Assembly (NCBI GenBank): GCA_034336665.1
Contig: CM067592.1
Coordinates: forward strand, 47,707,761 to 47,771,760
DNA from: Luscinia megarhynchos
Taxonomy: Eukaryota > Chordata > Aves > Passeriformes > Turdidae
Reading direction: 5' to 3'
DNA length: 64,000 bases
Shown: in pieces, positions 49,719-59,966 of the stretch
Layout: each line of letters starts with the position of its first letter
Numbering within the stretch: position 1 is the first letter of the stretch
Position numbers and translations under genes: made by a program
Notes under the pieces: generated by a model
Told to the model about the DNA's origin: nothing
Database searches by the model: none
Seen by the model: only the letters and a program-made list of their open reading frames with translations

Positions 49719-52654
49719 CTAAGGTAATAAATATTAGTGCAAATATTATTTGTGCATATCATGCTTCTTACAGTGAACAAATATTTTCTCTGTGCCCCAC
49801 TGTTTCTTAAAGTTTTATCTTGATTTTTAATCAGAGAAAATAGAAATTTCTCATTAGGCCCATAAAATACACAGAACTTACAGGCTAATTTAGCTCTTGT
49901 CATGAGTCTATAAATAGAAAATCCACTCTGCCAGAAAGGTAAAAGAAACAAAATAGAAAGAATCGCTGCAGAGTGCTGCCCCTTTTCCAACAGGCTTTCA
50001 CACTGGAAGTGGATTTGCCTGCATCTCTTCCCTGTCCTTATGATCAGCCAACTTTATGTCAAACCTCTTCATGTACATGTAGACCTCCAGGCCAAGAGGT
50101 ACAGCACCAGTTTTTGTGTGGCAGAAGCATTTTTCTGATAATTTCACCCCCATGGTTTTCTGAGAGCAAGTTAAATTGCTCCAAACATAAAATACCGACA
50201 ATTAATAACTCTAGTTCTCCAGCAATGTTGCAACAAGTCTGTTGTTAACCAGAGGGAGAAATGAACTATTTCATACAATTAATAGGATGCTTTATTCAGT
50301 TCATTAAATATTTCTAGTTTTCTTCTCATACAGCCTAAGAAAAAAACTCAAAACACATTTCTTTCATTATTTCCTTAGCTTTGTGGATTGTTCTGTACCA
50401 GGAAATCATTCAGCAATCTAAAACCTGAACACTGAAAAGTTACATGTCAGGGAAATATTGCTGCTACTTTAAGCTCACAGAATTGAGGTAAAGATTGATT
50501 TGAGAGAATAACTTCAATCAGGTTATCACCGTATATCCTTACAAACCCAAATTCTAACAATCGTTATTTTAATTTCAACTAGCTGCATTTACATATTGAC
50601 TATGTATTTGTGTAGTATAGTATGAGGATAGAGTACATGGTGTGGGGGGGTATTTTTTATATCAAAGTAGGTAAAAATACATTTGAAATGCAGTAAAATT
50701 TGAAACAAAACTATTGATCCAGGGTCTGTTAACTTCATGAGGTAAGAAGGATAACTTTTAGGTTTTACTTATGAAATATATATCTTGGGCTTTGCTACTG
50801 AATAGAGGAAAAACATGAATAAAGAATAGGGCAGCAGAATTTGTAACAAAATGTTGAGGAAAGATGATTATACAAGCTTGGAGAAGAACAGAAATTGTGC
50901 TGGAATTGAAATCACATTTCTGTGACTTAATGCGTAGACATTTTTATAGTTGCTTGGCTATTCTATGGTCTTATTCTCACAGCATAAACAGAGGCTGGAA
51001 TGTTTATCTTTTCTTGGTTGTGGACTTAACATCTTTAACCATTATCCTACTAGGAAGTACATTACTTCAACTCAGAGGTAGCAACAGCTTACTTAGATGG
51101 TTTGATTTTGGACAAAAATGCCTGTCTGCCATTTACACTTTCTTGAAATCAGTAAACATTTGCAGCATGTATATTGCTAGAGTAAAGGGAAGGAAAGCAA
51201 ATCTGATCATAGCAATTTTAAAATTTTAGCCTTCTCAAGAGAATAAGTCTGAATCTAATAACAGTGACATACCCCTACTGTGACATTTTTATAATATTTG
51301 GATGTAAATTTGAAATGCTGGACTCAGTCATTTTGATGTCAATTTAGACTATAGGAGCAGGTTTCTTACATAAGATTAAAACAATATATGGTGCAACTTG
51401 AATCTGAAACTCAGGGCTCTTTCCTCCTTATTCAAGTTATCTTAGCATTTTTGCATATGCTTCTAGTGACATTTCTTGGAGAGGCACACAAATAACTTGT
51501 CTCATAAGTCTTGAAGGTAGTTTCAAATATCTGACTCTAAAACACCACTGTTTACATTTCCTCAGCACCTTCAAAGCCACTAGTGTTCAGACTGAAGTGA
51601 AAGTCTGGTTCTTCACTGTCATAACAATTTTCTAGAACTGTGGAAAACATGGACTTCTAGAGATTGTATCTTGACACCTGTCATTCTGGCAACAGAAGAA
51701 TTAAAATTCCAGGTATATTGCTGGCTAAGCATTTGCAGATTAGTGTCCTACTGAGATAAGGTGTTTACTGGTAAAACCATGAAAAGGAAGGGCTGCTTGA
51801 AGCACTATTTGCAATACACTGTCACAGTAGCAGTGAAATGGACCAAAAAATGCCATATATTGGGCATCTGAATGTTGAGAATTTTACTGTACTAGAAGCT
51901 GCAGATGGGCAGGGACTTAAGTACCTATACCATGGCAAATACCAGTGGTACTATACAATGAAGGCAATTTTTCATGAGGTTTTCCCTCTTTGTGTCCCAA
52001 ATGGATTTCAAAAAAAGTCCCAAGGATTGTATTTGCGTCATTTACTACTACTGACTACTACATACTACTTATTTGTAGTATAAGCTCATGCAGGTGCATC
52101 ACATAAAGGTCACAGAAATATAGGTTTAGCAGATATTTCCTTTTGCAACCCATGTTGCAAGCAAATTGCTTTCTCTTAATTAATACTTATACAATATTAC
52201 ACACCACTGTCATATGAGCAACTCATCATCTCCCCCAAGTGGATCACTACATAATATCACTGATAGAATGTTCTAGGCCCATTTTAATTTTTATTATTTA
52301 TTCTATGTTACGATCTAATACAAAACTTGTGTTGATGAAACTGCAACATGTCAAACTCAAATAATCAAAAAATGAAAATGAACTTATCACTAAAGACAAA
52401 GTGTTTCATTTGCAGCTTTTTTTCCACACAGCAAAATTACCTATATTCATTCCATATTTGATAGAAATTAAAAAGTAGCAATGGATTGAGCAAAGTCAAT
52501 TCTCCATTTGAAATTTTATTTTATAAAATTCCTTGGCTTTTGTTGTGATCAAACACAAAAAGAGGCATAATGCTCCTGAAACACAGGAGGCTGCTTCAGA
52601 ATATGAAGCAGAGCTTCATACTGTCAGGGTGATTGAGTACTAGCACAGTTTTTG
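49719..52654. other. No gene seen; AT-rich sequence
   Basis: The longest frame is 121 codons on the plus strand (50864-51229). It has a hydrophobic middle but no recognisable domain and no splice or repeat context. It is compatible with chance. Confidence 0.5.
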
Positions 52655-52808
52655 TCACAGAGGCTATGGAGTCTCCATCCCTGAAGATATTTAAAAGCTG
52701 TCTGGATATGGCTTTCGGCGGCCCTGCTTGATCAGAGACACCAGATCAGATGGCTTCCAGTGGACTCTTCCATCCTCAACCATTTTCTTATCCCTTGATT
52801 CTATGAAT
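52655..52808 (+). mobile_element. CR1 LINE 3' end, decayed tail
   Basis: The block reads cacagaggctatggagtctc, then ccctgaagatatttaaaagc, tgtctggatatggc, and cggccctgcttgatcagaga. It continues with ccagatcagatggcttccag and ends in ttgattctatgaatg. This order is that of the last 150 bp of a CR1 subfamily different from the piece at 46487. A single octamer-like tail unit remains. It is 5'-truncated and non-coding. Confidence 0.9.
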
Positions 52809-55800
52809 GCCCATCCCAGTTTTTTTCAGTTTATGATAATATATATAATTGATTCTAGAAGGATATATCACTGTTGATAGAAAGTGGTACAGCCTTAACT
52901 GTATCACATTAACACATCACTCCTCTGTTAGTATGTCTTTCTCTAAGAGCTACCAAAACAATTTTGCAGCATACCCTTCTGATATTCATTTCTTTACATC
53001 TGTCAGTATTCTTTGGCTTGGAAACTATTAGCAGGAGCTGCTGTAATATACTATATTAATTATTCTTCAGAATACTTTTCTGGATGTTCTCAGGGAAAAT
53101 CAATATGTGTATCTTTTTCATTGCATGAGACATGAGACTGGGAAGGAAGAAGAAGAATATAAGTAAAACAGTAATTGAGACATAAAATAGAAATTAACCA
53201 TGCAGAACCACTCTGTAATTAGCAGGCATATGGACAAAACTTTCAGGTGTAAGGATGAAACAGTTTACAACACCAGGCCTTATCTTCCAAGTAATGATAT
53301 TGCAGTGATTAAGAACTTTCTACAGGGATTTTATATGTGCAGGCAAATATTTTCTCTGTGTGTAGGTTTAAAATTGTGCTTAACTGTAAGTGTTATTGTC
53401 ATGTGACAATGACACAGGAAAATATTAGCTTGAAATTTAGTGGAACTTTTGAAATCTTAATGTTGAAAAAATGATGGCAAATAGAAAGCAAAATGTTGGA
53501 GTAGATGTTAGCTATTTTAGAAATAGACAAAAATTAATAAGTGGTATACAGAAACTATAAGAGTGTTGCTGCCAAAGTCTGTTGAAGTGCTTGAAGAAAA
53601 AAAGAATTCTTCTTCAGTTTTGGATTAGATTAGACTAGACTAGATTATACTAGACTAGATTAGATTAGATTAGATTATGCATGTTCTGGTAAAAAAGTCA
53701 AAATTGAAGCACCTCTCACACACTTACAAGTGGACCTTAAAGGCATAAGCTGAAGTGAGCCTTAAAGACTGTGGAAAATCTTGTGCTACTTCACATTATG
53801 TATTATATTTTTTTCAAAGTGGCAATCTAGTGCTTTTTCTATGGTTTCATATTCATATGTAATTTGCTTTTGAAGAGAGGACTTGGAATAGAAAATAGCA
53901 AATTGGAGCAGCAGGACTCACATGTGCTTTGCTCAGCTGTAAATGATCATGTGAGGCAGCAAAAAGCTAAAAGATTGAATACTTCTGAAAAAAAGAAAGG
54001 AATATAGTCCTGATTTTTGTGTATGACTAGTGGAAATGAATTATTATGTAAATTAAACCTTACTTCCCTAGACTATAAAAGGCAAGCAAATTGCATTTGC
54101 TTCTTTAAGTAACTAAAAAGCTTTTTCTCACTGTCAGACAAGGAATTCCCAGTTCAATTTTAGACACTTCTTCTTAAAAGCTTTTTGTTTCCCTGCAGTT
54201 AGGAAATGTGAGTGATCAGGTGAAAGTTTTCCTTTTGCTTTTTCTTAAGGAAAGGCTCTATTGTCTGAATGGGTTCAAAGGGATGCAAAGAGAAGAGAAG
54301 GTTTAGTGGGTTTATATTCACGTGAAAGTAGTCTTGTTCATCTCCTAATTCTGAGAACTACCATCAGTTTTGCAAGAATATTAGATATAACAAATTGAGA
54401 GCCAGAAAAAAATGCCAGTATTTAGATTTGGTTATCTGGCTTAATTAAATGGAAATTGATATCTCAACATGACATTACAGATATGGCAGGAGATGGAAAA
54501 TTGACAAAGGCTCTATATTCCTTATAGCAAGTCCAGGAGTCTCTCAAATGTTCATAATTATTCAGTTAGTAGTCAGACAGTGATCAATCCATTCACCAAG
54601 AGAAAATATCAAAATTCGCTATTTGCATTCACACTGCAGTGTTTTATGGTGACTGTGGTTCCTCTTCCTGAAGCCCCATTCTCCAAATTGTGTTCAGCAG
54701 AGCACAAGGCTTTCTTCCTTCTCAGGTATGTTTGCAAGGTATGTTTGCTCAATTAAAATATGCAGTTTCAGAGACAGCCAAAAATGAGCAAATTTTTGGA
54801 CAGGTGCAGCACTACTTTGAAGTAAAACACATGGATTCCTGGGGATAACAGGTATTCAGAGCTGTACTAGAAAACAATAATACAATACAGATATATTGCA
54901 AAAATAGACTACAGTACATTGTTTTTAAAAAAGACATTTTTCATCCAAGCACTGCTAATTAAAAAAATTTAAAAAAGGCAACCTAATGTAGTATCACAGA
55001 TTTTAAACCACTGATTTTTAAACATTTTAAAAAAAGAAAAAGACAATACTGTCCTAGCATAAAATGGTAAAAACTAATATTTGTTTTCTTTTCAGACTTT
55101 TTTTAAGGTTAAAAAAAAAGAGTCAACATATTATTTGCTTTTAAACAGACAAAAAAAACCCCAAAAATATTATCCTGTAGTCTGTATTCACAATCAAATG
55201 AAGATAAAAATCCAACTCATAGTTTTGGGGGATTTTTTTCTTTTCCACTTATAATGTCAGGCCATCTGCCAGACATATAAAATGGGATATTTTCATGAGC
55301 ACTTTACTTCTATAAAGAATAGTTTTCATAGCACTCAGAATTTTTTAAAGGTCAGAATGACATGCTTGATGTGGTCAGAAAAGAAACAATGACACTTCTG
55401 TGTGGAACAGATTGACTCTTCAGGTTAAATCTTCCTTCGGGGAAAATTTTTGTAGTTGACTTATATCAGGTTATATTGATTTACGTCACTATTAGGCTCT
55501 CTCCATATTCAAGCTATATCAATCTCTTTTACTGATAAAATCAAATGTACTTTGTCCACCACAAAATAAAGCTGGACTTACAATGAAAATAATCACAAAT
55601 TTTGTAATTAATCTACTTTTCTTAACAAGACTGAAAGACCTTGAATTTATTTTCTGAGCAGAGAAAAAGGAGAAATGGGCCAGGCTTTTCTACAGCTGAA
55701 ACAATATTTCTTGCATCAAAAGAAAGCACAGGAATTTCTGAATGAGGTTTAAACTACTTTGTTTATTGAATAATATTGTCGTTATTTTAAAACTGTGACA

Positions 55801-56680
55801 GGTGTAATTACAATAATCCTGCTACAGAAGACAGCTCTTCTCTAATATGACTATATGCATACACATACATAGAAATGTGTGAGTAAGCTACAGTACCACC
55901 TGTACTGCATCAAACACATTGGAGAAATGTACAACTAGAAATAAGTAAGATGCTGAGAAATTTATATGACATCAGTATTAATCATATTTTTTAATTCTGT
56001 ATCTATAAAATATGTGTGTATGACAAGTAGAAATGAAATATTATTTAAAAGCTTAAAAAATAGATTTTTTTTCTGGAATCAATATGCAATTATAACAGCT
56101 TTATCATGAAAACATATATTAATATATTCCTAACTTCATTTGGTATTCAAAGGTATTTTTCTAGTTTTGTATTAGGAAACATCTTTCCATCATCTAAAAG
56201 AAAACACACCTGCAGATAAACAAAGACTACTTTTCAGTGTGAAAATCAAATTAATCTACTATTCTTTAATTTAAAATCAGTAACAATAATTCAGCAGACA
56301 GCAGAGTTGTGCTATGATAAAACAAATGTTGTTGCAGAGACTATCTTACAGTAGTAAAAACTTAAATTCCAATGTGGAAGCAGTTTTGATAAGAGATATA
56401 TCTTAATACAAGTAGAAGTTTGCACTATTCTCTCATGCTGCATGGTCTTTCTTGGGAAGAAATATAGTTTTTATATATATTTTTCAAGAATTTCTGTCAC
56501 AGTTGAATTGATCTCCTCAAAATATGAACCCCTCAAGATTTGAGTCAAACAGGAATTCTTCTTTTTATCACTATTAATCAGTAGCTGTAACTGGACAATT
56601 ATGATTAAGCACTTGGAGTGTGAATACTGTATTCTGGGCCAGCATGTATTTCAAGGACAAGGGAAGACTCTCGAGATGAA
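52809..56680. other. No gene seen; AT-rich sequence
   Basis: Frames are under 70 codons. A pentamer array lies at 53623-53677 and a 13-bp duplication at 54724-54748. Nothing else stands out. Confidence 0.55.
53623..53677. repeat. GATTA/GACTA pentamer array
   Basis: About 11 copies of the pentamer gatta with gacta variants and one tatac. The variants are not random: gacta copies occur in two small groups, as expected from local copying. Confidence 0.93.
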
Positions 56681-57068
56681 TGTGCTGTCTGGATGAGAGT
56701 GAAGTCGGGACTGAGCAGTAACTGGGGGAGAGGTGATTCATCAGGCGGAGATCATGAGCACCAGCTCAGTGACCACCTACTCCAGACAGGCCCCAGAGCC
56801 AGAGGGAGGGAAGAGCTGCACCTGGGTACTAATCAGCATGAGAAGTGAGAGATATAATGAGCAAATAGCGGGTTGAGTACTAATTGATGAAAAAGCTGTG
56901 GAAACTGTGACCAATGAATGCTGATGCCTTTGTTAAAATGTACAAACAGTGTAAAGCTTAGGTAACTGGGGAGTAAGGCTTTTGTATGCTACCACCCAGC
57001 TGCCTCCTTTGCCCACTCTGGGACAAAACACAGAAATATCTCACCTGGGTGAGTGGGTTGCTACTGCA
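56681..57068 (+). mobile_element. Possible solo LTR, family unclear
   Basis: A GC-richer block of about 390 bp begins tgtgctgtctggatgag. It has a TATA-like agatataatgag near 56850 and a segment ttttgtatgctaccacccagc, then ggacaaaacacagaaatatc and tcacctgggtgagtgg. Word order and texture resemble the promoter, poly-A and U5 parts of bird ERVK-type LTRs. I found no clear target-site duplication and no clean poly-A signal. It might instead be an unrelated conserved or repetitive segment. Confidence 0.42.
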
Positions 57069-57672
57069 CCAGGTAATAGGCCCGTGCTCAGCACAACAGG
57101 GCTGCTTTGAATTTTGATGAAATATATGTTCACACTTCCAAAGGAATTGGATTGATCCAAACATTGAAACCAGGTATGTTCTAGGTGACAAAAATAGTCT
57201 GAAATATTTCCAATCATGCCACTCATCGTTTGCCTCTGAGAAAACTCAGAAGACTGATTTGCAAAGCTGCTCAATGGTAGCTTTGGAGAAAACACTTCTC
57301 TGTTTCATTGAAATTCTTCTTGAAATATTTTTAGTTAACTTCTTTTTTCCCTACCCAAGTCCTATGCAAAATAGCTATAAAAGCCTCCTTTTTCTACTGC
57401 TCATTTTGTGGTGATAGAAAAGTTTTGTGCATAAGAAATACATATTGAAAAATATTTTCTTTAGAGAACTCAGTATTTGCAATAGGCTCCAGTGGTCTGG
57501 AAGTCTGGAAGCAATATGACACAAGTATCCGAAATGTTTCCTGAAATATTTCATTCAGTTATAGACAGAGAAGAGCAGAAGCATAACAGATTCCAGGAAC
57601 AGATTTAAATCTCAAATTTTAGAAGAAGAAATATATTTTTTTCACTCTTTTTCAGCCTTTTGTTTCACAAGC

Positions 57673-59560
57673 AGTCGTGGTTTGACACTGGCCCAACACC
57701 AGGCAGCCACGAAAATTGCTCACTCACCTCTCCTACCACAGCTGGCAGAGAAGAAAAAAAAATTAAAGGAAGGCTACATGAGTTGAGATAAAGACTAGGA
57801 GAAAGCACTCCAATGGAAAAACAGGATCACTTAGAGGTACAAAATTAATTTGTTACTAACAAAATCAGAGGAGGATTATGAGAAATAAAATAAGGCCTTA
57901 AAAACAACTTTTCTTTCACCAACCCCTTCCTCCTTTCACCCAACAGGGAAGGCAGTGGAGGGAGACAGGGCATGGGTCTTTGGTCAGTTCATCACCCAAG
58001 GTCTCCCACTGCTCAGGGAGAGGAGTCCTTCCACTGCTACACCATGGGGCACAGCTGCCCATGAACTTCTCCAGCCTGGCTCCAAATCTCAGGAGCAGGT
58101 CCTCCCAAAACTGCTGCAACGTGAATTTCTCTCATGGGCAGACAGTCCTCCCAAAACTGCTGTGGTGTGGGTCACTCTTCCACAGGGTGCAGCCTCCAAG
58201 GACAGGCTGCTCCAGCCTGGGAGCAGGGCCCCTCTCTCCACAGGTCTCCCACAGGGTCACAGCCTCCTCCAGGCACCCACTGCTCCAGCATGGGGCTCCT
58301 CCACGGGCTGTGGGTGGATCTCTGCATCCCCCATGGATCCCCATGGGCTGTGGGTGGATCTCTGCATCCCCACGGATCCCATGGGCTGTGGGTGGATCTC
58401 TGCATCCCCCATGGATCCCACGGGCTGTGGGTGGATCTCTGCATCCCCCATGGATCCCCATGGGCTGTGGGTGGATCTCTGCATCCCCCATGGATCCCAC
58501 GGGCTGTGGGTGGATCTCTGCATCCCCATGGATCCCACGGGCTGTGGGTGGATCTCTGCATCCCCATGGATCCCACGGGCTGTGGGTGGATCTCTGCATC
58601 CCACATGGATCCCACGGGCTGTGGGTGGATCTCTGCATCCCCCATGGATCCCATGGGCTGTGGGTGGATCTCTGCATCCCCCATGGATCCCCATGGGCTG
58701 TGGGTGGATCTCTGCATCCCCCATGGATCCCATGGGCTGTGGGTGCATCTCTGCACCCCCTATGGATCCCATGGGCTGTGGGTGGATCTCTGCATCCCCA
58801 TGGATCCCATGGGCTGTGGGTGGATCTCTGTATCCTTGTGGATCCCCATAGGCTGTGGGTGGATCTCTGCATCCCCCATGGATCCCCATGGGCTGTGGGT
58901 GGATCTCTGCATCCCCACGGATCCCCATGGGCTGTGGGTGGATCTCTGCATCCCCCATGGATCCCACAGGCTGTGGGTGGATCTCTGCATCCCCATGGAT
59001 CCCCATGGGCTGTGGGTGGATCTCTGCATCCCCTGTGGATCCCATGGGCTGTGGGTGGATCTCTGCATCCCCCATGGATCCCACAGGCTGTGGGTGGATC
59101 TCTGCATCCCCATGGATCCCACAGGCTGTGGGTGGATCTCTACATCCCCTGTGGATCCCCATGGGCTGCAGGGGCACAGCTGCTTCACCATGGTCTGTCT
59201 GTCCCTCGGGCTGCAGGGGAATCTCAGCTCCAGTGTCTGGAGCACCTCCTGCTCTTCCTTCTCTGCTGACCTTGGTGTCTCCCTGTTGTTTCTGTCACAT
59301 GTTGTCACCTCCTCCTCTTCTCTGACTAGAAAAAATACTGCCTGTATCCTACTTTGTTTTGATTTTCTTCTTAAATCTGTTATCACAGAGGTGTTGCCAG
59401 CCTCTCTCACCGGCCCAGTTGTGGCCAGCAGCATGTCCATCTTCAGAGCCATTGACTGTGCCAGACATGGTGGAAGCTTCCAGCAGCTTCTCACAGAAAC
59501 CATCTCTGTGGTCTCCCTCTTCTTCCCACTACCAAAACCCAGGCTGTCCAAAACAACACA
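57673..59560 (-). mobile_element. Endogenous retrovirus LTR (ERVL-like) carrying a minisatellite
   Basis: Read on the minus strand, the block begins tgtgttgttttggacagcc and ends gtgtcaaaccacgact. Near its 3' end it has tttatctcaactcatg and an agctgtggtaggagag segment. This order matches a long avian ERVL-type LTR. Flanks of 5 bp (caagc before 57673, caaac after 59560) differ at one base and could be a target-site duplication, which would make this a solo LTR. The middle contains degenerate modules with ggagcag and gcagcccatgg, one of which has been amplified (58305-59162). Without the 21 extra units the LTR would be about 1070 bp. All long frames here (298 to 485 codons plus, 194 to 306 codons minus) come from the repeat and not from viral genes. 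Confidence 0.78.
58305..59162. repeat. 22-copy, 39-bp minisatellite inside the LTR
   Basis: The unit starts gggctgtgggtggatctctg and ends in catccccatggatccc-type sequence. Unit starts are at 58305, 58345, 58383, 58422, 58462, 58501, 58539, 58577, 58616, 58655, 58695, 58734, 58773, 58811, 58850, 58890, 58929, 58968, 59007, 59046, 59085 and 59123. Lengths are 38, 39 or 40 bp (mean 39) and differ only in C-run length near atcccc. The unit derives from a single module of the LTR, whose diverged relatives flank it at 59163 and 59209. Most units contain the inverted repeat cccatg-gatcc-catggg. High identity between units suggests recent or continuing exchange. Confidence 0.97.
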
Positions 59561-59900
59561 CAAACTTTACTACACTTTGTTTTTTATTTAGTGCAGTTCA
59601 GCCCTCAGATTTGTAATTTTTTTGACTCTCTGTATAAGTGAGTACTGTTTTTATGACATCCTGCTTCTCAACAACCCATACTTATAGCACACTGAAAATG
59701 GCAAAATACCAATAATGCATTGAGTACTGTGTCCACTTAGTTATCAGCCAAAATCATACCTAATATTAGTGAAATTCTGCTTGAATAATCACCCATGCAT
59801 CTGCACCTTGTCCTTGTCAAACTAAACACATATGAATCTTGAAGTTCTGCCAGTTAAAGAAAGATTTTATTTTCACCATTTCTGGAATTTTTGTTTTAAT

Positions 59901-59966
59901 GGTTGGTTGGTTGGTTGGTTGGTTGGTTGGTTGGTTGGTTGGTTGGTTGGTTGGTTGGTTGGTTGG
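59901..59966. repeat. GGTT tetranucleotide array
   Basis: Sixteen and a half perfect copies of GGTT on the plus strand, longer and purer than the arrays at 3041 and 11227. It is likely to vary in length between individuals. Confidence 0.98.

Noticed and set aside
50864..51229. 121-codon plus frame with a hydrophobic middle
   Set aside because: No recognised domain, no splice or promoter context, and a length expected by chance in AT-rich DNA.
58257..59177. 306-codon minus-strand frame over the same array
   Set aside because: Same cause as the plus-strand frame: the 39-bp period without stops keeps it open.
58134..59591. 485-codon plus-strand frame resembling a 13-residue-repeat protein
   Set aside because: It is the translation of the 39-bp minisatellite. 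Equally long frames exist in other frames and on the other strand, and the start and end lie in degenerate LTR sequence.
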